Shown here piece by piece: positions 29,953 to 39,486 of a DNA stretch of 64,000 nucleotides. Position numbers and translations under genes: made by a program. The notes below the pieces were generated by a model, which made no database searches, was not told where the DNA came from, and worked only from the letters and a program-made list of their open reading frames with translations. Positions within the stretch are counted from its first letter, which is position 1. Each line of letters opens with the position of its first letter. This DNA is from Domibacillus epiphyticus (lineage in GTDB: Bacteria > Bacillota > Bacilli > Bacillales > Domibacillaceae). The stretch spans positions 62,001-126,000 of the forward strand of contig NZ_MSFI01000019.1 in assembly GCF_001975785.1 (NCBI RefSeq). The letters run 5' to 3'.

Positions 29953-31470
29953 ATGTCATTGAAAAAAACAGCGCTTTGGCTTGGGCTCCTGGCACTTGTG
30001 GTCAAATTATCGGGCTTTGTGCGCGAAAGTATTATTGCCTATGAATTTGGCGTCAGCAGTGACACAGATGCCTACTTGCTTGCGTTTTCATTTATTACAC
30101 TAGTCATCGCCATGATCGCAGGCGGTTTCAACAATGTGTTTTTACCTATGTACGTAAAAAAACGAAAAGAAAGTCCAGAGCAGACAGACCGCAGTGCGAA
30201 TGGCATCATGAATATGACATTCCTTTTGTTTATCGGGATTTCGATTATTGGCTATTTTCTCGCACCGTTGTTCGTGCCGATTATTTATGGAAGTATGACG
30301 CAGGCGACAGAAGAAACGGCTGTGTCGATCACCCGGTTTTTCTTCGCTTTTATGTCATTCATCGCGTTGACTAGCATTTTGGATTCTTATTTACAGGGAA
30401 GACGCATTTTTGTCCCATCCCAAATTGCCAAATTGCTTCAAACGATCGTCGGTGTCTCATTTGCTCTTCTATTTTCGGAGCAGTGGGGTATTGCCAGTCT
30501 CGCCTATGGTTTCATCGCTGGAACGATTCTCGGCATACTCGTTCAATTTTTTTACTTGTTTAAAAAAAATTACCGGTGGCAGCCGGTTCTGTCGGTCGAT
30601 AAAGAGTTTCAGCAGTCGTTTATCACACTGCTGGCCCCGGCATTGCTCAGCTCAGTCGTCGGGCAGATTAATGTATTCGTCAATAAAGCCTTTGCATCAG
30701 GAATAGGAGAAGGTCCGGTATCGTATTTAAATTATGCGCAGCTCCTGTCATCCATTCCGCATACGATATATGCGACGACCATTGCAGTTATTATTTTTAC
30801 GCTTTTGTCGGAACAAGTCGATGATCGAAAAAGATTTCAAAATACATTTTTCAGCGGCATGCAAATTTCATTATTGACGCTAGCCCCGATTGCGGCCGGT
30901 CTTTACGTTGTTGGGGAGCAGGCGCTCTCGTTTATTTACGAGCGGGGAAAATTCACATCAGAAGATACACATAACACATATATTGCGCTCGTTTTTTACT
31001 TGCCGATCATTGTGACGCAGGGGATGCAGTATATCGTTGCAAAAGCGATGTATGCCCAGGGAAAAACGAAAATTGTCTTCCGGGTCAGTGTGTTTACGAT
31101 TGCCCTCAATGCCCTGCTAAACTGGCTTTTCGTCGGTCCGCTCGGCTACCCGGGTCTCGCTCTTACCAGCTCACTCGTATCGCTGTACTATTTAACAGCG
31201 TGCACCATATTCGTCTATAAAGATTTTGATAAATCCGAGCCGGCCCGTTTGATTGGCCTCCTCATACGCACGGCCATTGTAACGGCCTTTATGGCAATTC
31301 CGCTTTATTTTATTCGTCCATTTTTCGAAGACTTGTATTCCTTGTGGCAGCTCGCTATTTTAGTGCCAATCGGTGTTCTTCTATACATCGCCGGCTTGTT
31401 TTTCTTCTATAAAGAGGGATTCCGTAAATTACTCAGCATCGTGAAGCGAAACCGGAGCAGCCTGTCGTGA
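29953..31470 (+). CDS. MurJ/MviN-family lipid-linked oligosaccharide flippase
   Basis: A 505-residue membrane protein of about 13-14 helices. The N-terminus KKTALWLGLLALVVKLSGFVRESIIAYEFGVSSDTDAYLLAFSF is the MurJ signature in the MOP superfamily. MurJ flips lipid II; here the gene lies among wall-polymer genes and shares a GTGA overlap with a lipoprotein gene, so it might flip another undecaprenyl-linked substrate. B. subtilis-type bacteria have other lipid II flippases, so redundancy is possible. ATG 29953 is the first good start, with GGGGTG about ten bases upstream. Confidence 0.85.
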   Translation: MSLKKTALWLGLLALVVKLSGFVRESIIAYEFGVSSDTDAYLLAFSFITLVIAMIAGGFNNVFLPMYVKKRKESPEQTDRSANGIMNMTFLLFIGISIIGYFLAPLFVPIIYGSMTQATEETAVSITRFFFAFMSFIALTSILDSYLQGRRIFVPSQIAKLLQTIVGVSFALLFSEQWGIASLAYGFIAGTILGILVQFFYLFKKNYRWQPVLSVDKEFQQSFITLLAPALLSSVVGQINVFVNKAFASGIGEGPVSYLNYAQLLSSIPHTIYATTIAVIIFTLLSEQVDDRKRFQNTFFSGMQISLLTLAPIAAGLYVVGEQALSFIYERGKFTSEDTHNTYIALVFYLPIIVTQGMQYIVAKAMYAQGKTKIVFRVSVFTIALNALLNWLFVGPLGYPGLALTSSLVSLYYLTACTIFVYKDFDKSEPARLIGLLIRTAIVTAFMAIPLYFIRPFFEDLYSLWQLAILVPIGVLLYIAGLFFFYKEGFRKLLSIVKRNRSSLS

Positions 31471-32969
31471 AAAAAATGTTTATCCTCATGGTGCTGATTC
31501 TTGCCGGATGCGGAATGAATGAGGAAGCGGAGCCGGTCAGCGAATCACATGAAATCAAAATCGGAGACCGGTCTCTTGTTCTAGAGTCAGAAACGCTGCA
31601 CGCTAAAAAAGAATCGAACCCAGAGGGACTAGATGCGATGTATCAAGATACGGACTATCATTACAAAACCGGCGGGAATGCAAAAGTAACAGTGAAAGTC
31701 CGTGACATTAAAAATGGCGACCAATTTGTCATGCTGCAGCTGAAAGGCAAAGGCACTTTAACAGGCACACTAGAAATTCCATCTGCTAATGATTATTATT
31801 TCGTCGATTGGACGAAAAATATTCCAAAACGAGAACACGACGACGTCATCGGCGCCGATAAAACAAAGCCGCCTGCTGGGTTGTTCCGCTATACAAACGA
31901 CCATGAATTTGTGAATGAAGTGGTCATGAGCCACACATTCACATCGCGTGAACGAAATAAATTATACGGAAGCGGCAGGGAAAGCATGCTGCGCGAACTG
32001 GTGTCGGAAAAAAATACACTCCGTCATTCAAAAAAAGGCATTGAATTTACGATGACAGCCGAACGTGATGAAATAACAGAGCAATGGTTTTTACTCGCCA
32101 GGGAACCTTTATTTCATGATACGGATCACTTAAACGAATGGATTACCTTTCAGCAGACGAACTATAAAGAAGTCAACAACTGGTTTACAGTCGATGGCTC
32201 GTTAAAAAAACTCCCATGGTCGATTGAACCTTTTACGAAAGACGGGTATGGCCGCTTGCTGGGCATTATGATGGAAAAAGAGGCGCTAGACCGGTATTTT
32301 AAATATAAAGACCGGTACTTTTATAATTTGACGGTGCAAACTGCCGCGAACTTATGGGCATACCGTGAGGCTAAATCAGATACGGTCTGGAAAACGGAAT
32401 ATACGAGCAACTGGCTTAAACAAAAGTATGACATTACGGCACCGTACGTTGACACGCGTTATAATGAATTAATTGTGCTGAATTTAAATAGGCTGGGCAG
32501 AGAGTTCGGTGTGTCACAATTGGAAGCCACACTGCCTGAATACAGCGACTATTTGTTGAATTTAATCAGTATTGAAAACGTGATCCATGCAGATAAAGGC
32601 TATTTGCCAGCTGATTATTATTCCCCGCAGCAAGGGCGGCAGTACATTCATGCGTCATTGAACCACGCGCTCGGTGAAGCGAATATGTTCATAGATGTGT
32701 ACAATCAAACGAAAGAGAAAAAATATTTACACGCTGCAACGGATATACGTGCCGGAATAGAATCAATCGGAACGGACTGGATCAGACCAAACGGAGATCT
32801 CTGGTATCAGATTAACCGTGACGGTACATTTGATGGGAATGACTATGAACGGCTAACGCTTAATGATTTAAAAGCTCACGAAAAGAAATGGAAATCAATA
32901 GGCGGAAAACCGAGTCCTATTCTTCAAAAATTAATTGAAAGTAAAGAACAGTATTTAAAATCAAAATAA
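31467..32969 (+). CDS. Large lipoprotein with epimerase-like helical C-terminal half
   Basis: A 500-residue protein with a lipoprotein signal ([15 protein letters not shown], cysteine 15). The N-terminal half is beta-rich; the C-terminal half (about residues 260-480) contains paired helices and stretches such as [41 protein letters not shown] that recall the (alpha/alpha) barrel of D-glucuronyl C5-epimerases, without proof. Its GTG overlaps the flippase stop by four bases, so the pair is translated together. It may alter or recognise a glycan outside the membrane. Confidence 0.6.
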   Translation: MKKMFILMVLILAGCGMNEEAEPVSESHEIKIGDRSLVLESETLHAKKESNPEGLDAMYQDTDYHYKTGGNAKVTVKVRDIKNGDQFVMLQLKGKGTLTGTLEIPSANDYYFVDWTKNIPKREHDDVIGADKTKPPAGLFRYTNDHEFVNEVVMSHTFTSRERNKLYGSGRESMLRELVSEKNTLRHSKKGIEFTMTAERDEITEQWFLLAREPLFHDTDHLNEWITFQQTNYKEVNNWFTVDGSLKKLPWSIEPFTKDGYGRLLGIMMEKEALDRYFKYKDRYFYNLTVQTAANLWAYREAKSDTVWKTEYTSNWLKQKYDITAPYVDTRYNELIVLNLNRLGREFGVSQLEATLPEYSDYLLNLISIENVIHADKGYLPADYYSPQQGRQYIHASLNHALGEANMFIDVYNQTKEKKYLHAATDIRAGIESIGTDWIRPNGDLWYQINRDGTFDGNDYERLTLNDLKAHEKKWKSIGGKPSPILQKLIESKEQYLKSK

Positions 32970-33021
32970 GTTCCGATATAATGCTTTATTAAGGGGAACA
33001 AAGAAAGGAAGGAACATCTAT

Positions 33022-34434
33022 ATGTCAACTCAACAAATTGGCGTTGTCGGTCTTGCCGTAATGGGCAAAAACCTTGCGCTTAACATCGAAAGCAGAGGCT
33101 ATTCCGTTTCTGTATACAACCGTTCGGCCGATAAAACGACTTCATTTTTGCAGGAAGAAGCAAAAGGGAAAAATTTCAAAGGCACGTACAGTGTAGAAGA
33201 ATTCGTAAACTCACTTGAAAAACCGCGCAAAATTTTGCTAATGGTCAAAGCGGGTGCTGCGACAGATGCAACAATCGATGCATTAAAGCCACATCTTGAT
33301 AAAGGCGACATTTTAATCGACGGAGGAAACACATTCTTCGAGGATACGGTTCGCCGCAATAAGGAACTTGCCGGTCTTGGCCTTCATTTCGTCGGTACGG
33401 GTGTATCCGGCGGGGAAGAAGGGGCATTGAAAGGGCCTTCCATTATGCCAGGCGGCCAGCGCGAAGCATTTGAACTAGTCCGCCCGATTTTTGAAGCGAT
33501 CGCTGCTAAAGTGGACGGTGAAGCATGCACAACGTACATCGGTCCAGATGGTGCCGGCCATTACGTAAAAATGGTGCACAACGGCATCGAGTACGGCGAC
33601 ATGCAGTTAATTTCAGAAGCATACTTCATCATGAAGCATATGCTCGGATTGTCTACTGACGAGCTTCATGAAGTATTTGCAGAATGGAATAAAGGCGAAC
33701 TCGACAGCTACTTAATCGAAATTACGGCCGATATTTTCAAAAAGCAAGATGATGAAACAGGCAAGCCTTTGGTCGACGTGATCTTGGATGCTGCCGGCCA
33801 AAAAGGAACAGGCAAATGGACGAGCCAAAATGCGCTTGACCTTGGTGTGCCGCTTTCCATCATTACGGAATCTGTATTTGCCCGCTTCATTTCCGCATTG
33901 AAAGACGAGCGTGTACAAGCAAGCAAGCAATTGACAGGTCCTGAAGTGAAGCCGTTTGAAGGCGACAAAAAAGAAATGATTGAAGCGGTCCGCCAGGCGC
34001 TTTACATGAGCAAAATCTGTTCATACGCACAAGGATTCGCACAAATGAAAGCTGCATCTGAAGAATACGGATGGGATCTCCGCTACGGCGACATCGCGAT
34101 GATTTTCCGCGGCGGCTGCATTATCCGTGCGCAGTTCCTTCAAAAAATTAAAGAGGCATTCGACCGCGATCCGAAATTGGCGAACCTGCTTCTTGACGAG
34201 TATTTCCAAGGCATCGTGCAAAACTATCAATCGGCTCTCCGCCGTGTTGTAACAATGGCTGTAGAACGTGGTATTCCGGTGCCATCATTCTCAAGCGCGA
34301 TTGTATACTTCGACAGCTACCGAACAGAAACACTGCCTGCGAACTTGATTCAAGCACAGCGCGACTACTTCGGTGCACATACGTACAAACGCATTGATAA
34401 AGAAGGTACATTCCATACTGAATGGATGAAATAA
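33022..34434 (+). CDS. gnd: 6-phosphogluconate dehydrogenase, decarboxylating
   Basis: A 470-residue cytoplasmic enzyme of the pentose phosphate pathway, turning 6-phosphogluconate and NADP(+) into ribulose 5-phosphate and CO2. The Rossmann motif [29 protein letters not shown], the binding motif [18 protein letters not shown], and the catalytic region [19 protein letters not shown] are all intact. AAGGAAGGAAC precedes ATG 33022. Length equals the Bacillus GndA type. Confidence 0.96.
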   Translation: MSTQQIGVVGLAVMGKNLALNIESRGYSVSVYNRSADKTTSFLQEEAKGKNFKGTYSVEEFVNSLEKPRKILLMVKAGAATDATIDALKPHLDKGDILIDGGNTFFEDTVRRNKELAGLGLHFVGTGVSGGEEGALKGPSIMPGGQREAFELVRPIFEAIAAKVDGEACTTYIGPDGAGHYVKMVHNGIEYGDMQLISEAYFIMKHMLGLSTDELHEVFAEWNKGELDSYLIEITADIFKKQDDETGKPLVDVILDAAGQKGTGKWTSQNALDLGVPLSIITESVFARFISALKDERVQASKQLTGPEVKPFEGDKKEMIEAVRQALYMSKICSYAQGFAQMKAASEEYGWDLRYGDIAMIFRGGCIIRAQFLQKIKEAFDRDPKLANLLLDEYFQGIVQNYQSALRRVVTMAVERGIPVPSFSSAIVYFDSYRTETLPANLIQAQRDYFGAHTYKRIDKEGTFHTEWMK

Positions 34435-34440
34435 TTCGCT

Positions 34441-34473
34441 AAAACCCCCCGCCGCATGCGGGGGGTTTTGTTT
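34441..34473 (+). terminator. Terminator of gnd
   Basis: AAAACCCCCCGC pairs perfectly with GCGGGGGGTTTT around a five-base loop; T-rich after. Confidence 0.9.
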
Positions 34474-34480
34474 AGGTTAT

Positions 34481-34607
34481 GGCCGGATTCGATGTCCTGT
34501 AGGCCGGATTTTTGAGGTGAAGGCCGGAAAAATGTGACTCAGGGCCGGAAAAAATTTTTTTCGGCCAATTAGCTGTGGAATCCGGCCCAAAATGAAATAT
34601 TCCGGCC
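34481..34607. repeat. Left phased GGCCGG array upstream of the NERD gene
   Basis: Four forward GGCCGG motifs start at 34481, 34502, 34522 and 34543 (steps 21, 20, 21). Three inverted motifs start at 34561 (TCGGCC), 34582 and 34602 (steps 21, 20). The two sets face each other around an A/T-rich hairpin at 34543-34566. Most copies are followed by A or preceded by T. Spacers of about 14 bases differ from one another. The array begins just after the gnd terminator and ends 66 bases before the NERD start codon. Confidence 0.9.
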
Positions 34608-34673
34608 GGTTTATTTCATTTTCAAGGAATTTTTTGTATAATTCAGTTGATCCTGAAGAAAGGAGAAAATGAA

Positions 34674-35603
34674 TTGAAAAAATCCATTTTATTCGCCAAA
34701 TTGGAGTCATTGGACCGCCGCTTGAAAAAGCCTTCCAGAGAAGTGAAAGAGGAAATAGCCCGCTGTGCAGCTGGATTTGAGGGAGAAAGGAAGCTTTTAT
34801 ATTATTTATCAGAAATCAATGGCCCGGTCCGTATTCTCCATGATATCCGCCTTCCGTTTCCAAATGGCTTCGCCCACTTTCAGATCGATACGATAGTCAT
34901 TACCCGTTCCCTGCTAATCGTTATTGATGCGAAACATTTTACCGGCCATCTCATTTTTGACCGAAATACGAGACAGCTGATCCGCGGACAGAAAATGTTT
35001 GAAGATCCAATTACGCAAGTGCATCGGCACAAAAGAGGGCTTGAACATTGGCTGGATAAGCCGGTTCCCATCATTCCTCTTGTCGCCCTTACCCATTCAA
35101 ATGTCCGCATGGAAATGATTCCTCCAGATTCCCCTGACCAATCCATCATTATGTATGTTCAAGAAATTCCTGCAAAAGTGGACGAGCTCCATCATCAAAA
35201 AACGCCAATCCTAACCGAAAAAGAAGTCCATTTGCTAGCTAATAAATTCCAATCTTATCACAGACCATATGATCCCGATGTGACAACCTTATTTCAAATT
35301 CGTCCAGATCAGCTTAAGCATGGTATTCAATGTCCTCAATGCAAAATGTGGTCCGTTAAACGAGTGAAAAGAAAATGGATTTGCTCCGAATGCAGGGCTG
35401 TGTTAAAAGATCCCCACTTGCCTGCATTAAAAGACTACGTCCGATTGTTTGGCGTACGAGCGGTCAATCGGCAAATAAGAGAATTCACCGGAATCGAATC
35501 GGCATCCACTGTGAAAAAATTGCTCAGAAAGTGGGCGGTGGATAAAGCAGGAGAGACAAAAGGGAGAGTATACATTCTTCCGGAAGAGTGGAAATGGGAA
35601 TGA
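34674..35603 (+). CDS. NERD-domain protein with zinc ribbon and C-terminal helical domain
   Basis: A 309-residue soluble protein. The NERD (nuclease-related) domain covers about residues 33-150: GFEGE (E37), QIDTIVI (D72), VIDAKHF (D85, K87) give a PD-(D/E)xK-like set. A zinc ribbon follows with C220/C223 and C237/C240. The last 60 residues (YVRLFGVRAVNRQIREFTGIESASTVKKLLRKW) look like a helix-turn-helix, and end in RVYILPEEW. The start is TTG 34674, eight bases after AGGAG; the nearby ATG 34669 runs into a stop. TATAAT at 34637-34642 may be its -10. The gene is bracketed by phased GGCCGG arrays. Biochemical function is unknown. Confidence 0.85.
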   Translation: MKKSILFAKLESLDRRLKKPSREVKEEIARCAAGFEGERKLLYYLSEINGPVRILHDIRLPFPNGFAHFQIDTIVITRSLLIVIDAKHFTGHLIFDRNTRQLIRGQKMFEDPITQVHRHKRGLEHWLDKPVPIIPLVALTHSNVRMEMIPPDSPDQSIIMYVQEIPAKVDELHHQKTPILTEKEVHLLANKFQSYHRPYDPDVTTLFQIRPDQLKHGIQCPQCKMWSVKRVKRKWICSECRAVLKDPHLPALKDYVRLFGVRAVNRQIREFTGIESASTVKKLLRKWAVDKAGETKGRVYILPEEWKWE

Positions 35604-35769
35604 GCCGGAAAATAAAAAAGTGGGCCGAAAACGCAGTCTTGCCGGCCGGATTTTAAAAAAATAGGCCGGAAAAATGTTCACCAGGGCCGGAAAAAGTTTT
35701 TTCCGGCCATCACACGGCAGAAACCGGCCCAAACGGAAATAATCCGGCCCAACGCTAAATATTCCGGCC
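35603..35769. repeat. Right phased GGCCGG array downstream of the NERD gene
   Basis: Five forward motifs start at 35603 (AGCCGG), 35623 (GGCCGA), 35644, 35664 and 35685 (steps 20, 21, 20, 21). Four inverted CCGGCC motifs start at 35703, 35724, 35744 and 35764 (steps 21, 20, 20). The central forward-to-inverse step is 18 bases, exactly as in the left array. Parts of the spacers match the left array (AAAAATGT after the fourth forward copy). The first unit overlaps the NERD stop codon and the last abuts the terminator of the convergent gene. Confidence 0.9.
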
Positions 35770-35797
35770 AAAAAAAAAGCTCCCTTAAAGGGAAGCT
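35770..35797 (-). terminator. Terminator of the csaB-GT4 minus-strand operon
   Basis: On the minus strand AAGCTTCCC pairs with GGGAGCTT, with a one-base bulge, followed by nine T residues. It overlaps the last codons of the GT4 gene. Confidence 0.7.
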
Positions 35798-36951
35798 TTA
35801 TAAATAGACTCATACTTTTCAGCTGCTGCTAAATGGGAGTACTCGTCTTCAATTTTCTTCCGGGCAGCGGCTGCAAACTGAGCGCCTTTTTCTGGATTGT
35901 CCAATAAATCGATCATTGCTTCAGATAATTGCTCGACATTTTTCTCTTCCACGAGCAATCCATCAACACCGTGTTCCACGATTTCTTTTAATCCACCAAC
36001 CGCGCAGGCGATTAATGGAGAGCCTGATCCCATTGCTTCTAAAGCGGAAATCGAAGTTGCTTCTTCTACGCCTTCAGAATATACACTAGGCACTAACACA
36101 ACATCCGCCAGAGCATAATATTCTTTAATGACGTTATGCGGAATCGCGCCCAACAACTCTACATTTTCCGCAATGCCGCGTTCTGCTATCAATTTTTTCA
36201 TTTCATCCATCGCTTCGCCAGTTCCAGCATAAATCAATTTGGCGTTCGGATATTTTTCAAGAACCGCCGGCAGGGACAAAATCGGGTAAATGACGCCGTT
36301 TTTCTTTGTCAAACGGCGGGGTACAAAGAAGACGGGTGCATCAGCTGGAACACCGTGCTTTTCACGATATGCCGCTTTATTTTCTGCATCTGGTTTAAAA
36401 TCATCTACATTAATAAAATTACGAATCGCTGTGCCATCAATGCCGGCTTCTTTTTTCACGTAGTTTTTAATGCGCGTATCAACCGTAATAATCGCACGTG
36501 TTTTCCGGTATGCTTCAATTTCCTGCTGCAGCAGGAATTGCTCTTCCGCACTGCCTTTTAAAATATTCCCGGCTGACAATGCTTCATACGTCAAGTAGCC
36601 GTGAACCGTAGACACGACAGGCAGCCCCGCATCAAGCGCTGCAAATGTCGCATACACTTCCTGCGCGTTTACAATATCGTAATTCTTTTCTTTTTGCGCT
36701 TCCATCAGCTTCTGAAGCATTTTTTTCCGCTGCTTCAAGCCGAACACAAATCCTTTTCCTTTTGACACTTTATTCATTAAAAAGCCCGGTCCGCGCACCG
36801 CCGCTTTTTGTTGGAATTCGGGAATGTCGGTAAACGACAAAATATCCACTTCATGTCCGCGCGCTTCAAGTCCGGCTTTCAGTGTCGCCACGTGCACAGA
36901 CAGACCGCCCGTATGCGGATAATGGTACACCGTTGCAAGCAAAATTTTCAT
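35785..36951 (-). CDS. Glycosyltransferase family 4
   Basis: A 388-residue GT-B enzyme. The N-terminal part has YHYPHTGGLSVHVATLKAGLEARGHEVDILS; the C-terminal nucleotide-sugar domain has RRLTKKNGVIYPILSLPAVLEKYPNAKLIYAGTG and the E-x7-E motif in EGVEEATSISALEAMGSGSPLIA. It probably adds a sugar to the secondary cell-wall polymer, as it follows csaB by 12 bases in the same operon with AGGAGG in between. Acceptor and donor are unknown. Confidence 0.85.
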   Translation of the reverse strand: MKILLATVYHYPHTGGLSVHVATLKAGLEARGHEVDILSFTDIPEFQQKAAVRGPGFLMNKVSKGKGFVFGLKQRKKMLQKLMEAQKEKNYDIVNAQEVYATFAALDAGLPVVSTVHGYLTYEALSAGNILKGSAEEQFLLQQEIEAYRKTRAIITVDTRIKNYVKKEAGIDGTAIRNFINVDDFKPDAENKAAYREKHGVPADAPVFFVPRRLTKKNGVIYPILSLPAVLEKYPNAKLIYAGTGEAMDEMKKLIAERGIAENVELLGAIPHNVIKEYYALADVVLVPSVYSEGVEEATSISALEAMGSGSPLIACAVGGLKEIVEHGVDGLLVEEKNVEQLSEAMIDLLDNPEKGAQFAAAARKKIEDEYSHLAAAEKYESIYKASL

Positions 36952-36963
36952 TCCGACAACCTC

Positions 36964-38070
36964 CTACATGAAATGCTTTTTCAGCAATTCAATATTTTCA
37001 AGCGCGTCTTTACGCATAACCGCCGCGTTTTCAGCAACTTTCTCACTTAACGCATCCCGGTTCATCAACACATCCCGCGTATGTTGAACCAGCTTGTCCC
37101 GGTCGAGCTCTTCCAGACGGAACGAATACTCCCACATCCCGCTCCGCTTCAACAAACTTTCGACCTTTTTATCGTAGCTGATCCCGATATGCGGCACTCC
37201 TGTCAGCGCAGAGAAAATTAACGAGTGCAAACGAAGACCGACTGTCACGTCACACGCTCCGATAAAATTCAAATACTGATTCGGCGTAAAATCGCCTGCC
37301 AGCAAATGACAAGCTTCCGCATTTTCCATCTTCGCGAGAACACGTTTTGACGCGTCCACGTCGTGATGGCCTTCCATTGGAACAAATACAGGCGTGACGT
37401 CATCTTTCTCAATCAGCTCATCAAGAGCGGATGCCAGTTTATCTTCATAATCATTGTGCTCAAACCAAGGGCGGACGGACACAGCAAGAAGCTTTTCTCC
37501 GCCGGTCAAATTTAAACTTTGCATACACGCATCATCATGTTTTTTCTGAAAAGCAAACACGATATCAGCCGTCACAACCGTTTCAGGGCGAGTCACCTTG
37601 AGATTTTCCAAATAGTCCTTCGAATATTGGTCACGAACGGTAATGAAATCCGCCTTGTTCGCGAAACGTCTCATTAAAAATTTGCCCCATGTAGAGGTGA
37701 CCGGACCAATGCCTTGCGAGAAGAACATGACGCGGGCGCCGCACACTTTGGCGAGCATGGAGATAATTAAATAGTAGGGAAGCGGACCGAATAAAAATTT
37801 TGTCGGATATGTATCCTGAAGCAGACCGCCGCCGCCGGAGATTAACACATCCGCATTCCGGAGCGCTTTAATTTTTTCTTTGTTTTCACGCCGCCATGCG
37901 CGGTACACTGTTTTCACATTGTGTTCGCGAGCCGTCTGTTCAGGCGACAGGGAAAACACAGTTATATCAATATTTGGAACTTCTGACCGTAAATTATCGA
38001 CAATCGACTCAAGGATGGCTTCATCCCCGGTATTGCCAAGTCCATAAAAACCTGAAATTACTACTTTCAA
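36964..38070 (-). CDS. csaB: Polysaccharide pyruvyl transferase CsaB
   Basis: A 368-residue enzyme that adds a 4,6-ketal pyruvate to ManNAc in the secondary cell-wall polymer, which SLH domains need for binding. Signatures: VVISGFYGLGNTGDEAIL at the N-terminus, DVLISGGGGLLQD, VMFFSQGIGPV, and DVTVGLRLHSLIFSALTGVPHIGISYD near the C-terminus. AGGAGG 38080-38085 stands nine bases before TTG 38070; the longer open frame has no ribosome site. The many SLH proteins in the window depend on this gene. Confidence 0.93.
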   Translation of the reverse strand: MKVVISGFYGLGNTGDEAILESIVDNLRSEVPNIDITVFSLSPEQTAREHNVKTVYRAWRRENKEKIKALRNADVLISGGGGLLQDTYPTKFLFGPLPYYLIISMLAKVCGARVMFFSQGIGPVTSTWGKFLMRRFANKADFITVRDQYSKDYLENLKVTRPETVVTADIVFAFQKKHDDACMQSLNLTGGEKLLAVSVRPWFEHNDYEDKLASALDELIEKDDVTPVFVPMEGHHDVDASKRVLAKMENAEACHLLAGDFTPNQYLNFIGACDVTVGLRLHSLIFSALTGVPHIGISYDKKVESLLKRSGMWEYSFRLEELDRDKLVQHTRDVLMNRDALSEKVAENAAVMRKDALENIELLKKHFM

Positions 38071-38147
38071 GCGGGTTATCCTCCTAGCTTGTATTTCAAA
38101 ACTAACCCTCATTTTATCATCGAAACGTGGCGTATTCAAATCGAATT

Positions 38148-38156
38148 TGTTATACT
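38148..38156 (+). promoter_or_regulatory. Extended -10 promoter upstream of wecC
   Basis: TGTTATACT, a TGn extension plus TATACT (38151-38156), 38 bases before ATG 38195 in the divergent csaB-wecC gap. Confidence 0.45.
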
Positions 38157-38194
38157 ATGGAAAGCTATCGAAAGAAAAGAGAGGGTCCTTAGAG

Positions 38195-39463
38195 ATGCAA
38201 AAAATTTGTATTATTGGATTAGGATATATCGGACTGCCAACTGCGGCCGTTTTTGCACGCGCCGGCTATGATGTAGTCGGAGTGGATGTAAACAAAAAAG
38301 TAATCGAGCTGTTAAATAAAGGTGAAATCATAATAGAAGAAAACGGACTGCCGGAAGTCGTAAAAGAAGCGGTGGAATCCGGCAAATTGCGCGCCTCGCT
38401 GGAGCCGGAAGCAGCGGATGCATTTATCGTTGCGGTTCCGACACCGGTACACGCGGACCATACAGCAAACGTGGATTACGTCGTGAGCGCTGTTGAAAAA
38501 ATTGTGCCGCACGTGAAAAAAGGCGATGTAGTCATTGTTGAATCGACCATCCCGCCGCGCACAATTGATGATGTCGTCGCACCGATTTTCAAAGAAGCAG
38601 GCTTCGATCCGGAAAAAGATATTCATCTTGCCCACTGCCCGGAACGCGTACTGCCAGGGCGAATTTTGATTGAGCTTGTCGAAAATGCCCGTATCGTCGG
38701 CGGATTGACCCCTGAAGCGGCTGAAAAAGCAGCGGATGTTTACCGCCGAGTTGTAACAGGAGATATTTTAGTGACGGAAGCGGTGACGGCCGAAATGTCG
38801 AAGCTGATGGAAAATACATTCCGCGACGTGAACATCGCGCTTGCAAACGAATTGTCGAAAATTTGCGGTGTACTTGGCGTCGACGCGCATAAAGTCATTG
38901 AACTGGCGAACCGCCATCCACGCGTGAACCTGCATCAGCCAGGACCTGGTGTTGGCGGACACTGCCTCGCGGTTGATCCTTATTTTATCGTAGAAAAAGC
39001 ACCGGCAGAAGCGCAGATCATTAAAATGTCACGTGACATCAATAACTCGATGCCGGATTACGTCGTTGATCAAATCGTCCGCATGACAGGCGACATTGAA
39101 AGACCCACTGTGGCGCTGTTCGGTTTAACGTATAAAGGAAACATCGACGACGTCCGTGAAAGCCCGGCGATTGAAATCGTTGAAAAAATGATCGAGAACC
39201 CGCGCTTTAATGTGCGCGTTCATGACCCGCACGTCCGTGACGAACAAGTGTCTTTCCCGCTGTCTTCTTTTGAAGAAGCGGTCGCAGACGCACATTTAAT
39301 TGTCATACTTGCGGACCATAACGAATTTAAACAGCTCGATCAACATACACTCGTGTCGAAAATGGCGCGTCCAGTCGTATTTGATACGAAAAACTGCACA
39401 GGACTGCAAAACACAAACGGCCTGACTGTGCACAAAATCGGCGACCTCCGCGGATTATCTTAA
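38195..39463 (+). CDS. wecC: UDP-N-acetyl-D-mannosamine dehydrogenase
   Basis: A 422-residue nucleotide-sugar 6-dehydrogenase making UDP-ManNAcA. NAD motif ICIIGLGYIGLPTAAVFARAGYDVVGVD, the hinge helix ENTFRDVNIALANELSKIC, and the catalytic cysteine in GPGVGGHCLAVDPYF. The pattern AHCPERVLPG and HPRVNLHQPGPGVGGHC are typical of WecC rather than UDP-glucose dehydrogenase. ATG 38195 has GAGAGGG eight bases upstream. With MnaA it would give the ManNAcA used in the wall polymer. Confidence 0.9.
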   Translation: MQKICIIGLGYIGLPTAAVFARAGYDVVGVDVNKKVIELLNKGEIIIEENGLPEVVKEAVESGKLRASLEPEAADAFIVAVPTPVHADHTANVDYVVSAVEKIVPHVKKGDVVIVESTIPPRTIDDVVAPIFKEAGFDPEKDIHLAHCPERVLPGRILIELVENARIVGGLTPEAAEKAADVYRRVVTGDILVTEAVTAEMSKLMENTFRDVNIALANELSKICGVLGVDAHKVIELANRHPRVNLHQPGPGVGGHCLAVDPYFIVEKAPAEAQIIKMSRDINNSMPDYVVDQIVRMTGDIERPTVALFGLTYKGNIDDVRESPAIEIVEKMIENPRFNVRVHDPHVRDEQVSFPLSSFEEAVADAHLIVILADHNEFKQLDQHTLVSKMARPVVFDTKNCTGLQNTNGLTVHKIGDLRGLS

Positions 39464-39486
39464 AGAGAACAAAGGTGAGAGCAACG

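Noticed and set aside
30410-30706. Open frame inside the MurJ-type gene
   Set aside because: It is a shadow of the flippase in another frame with no ribosome site and no recognisable protein pattern.
34481-35769. GGCCGG arrays as a CRISPR array
   Set aside because: The shared unit is only 6-8 bases and palindromic, the units invert half-way, spacers are about 14 bases, and no cas genes are near.
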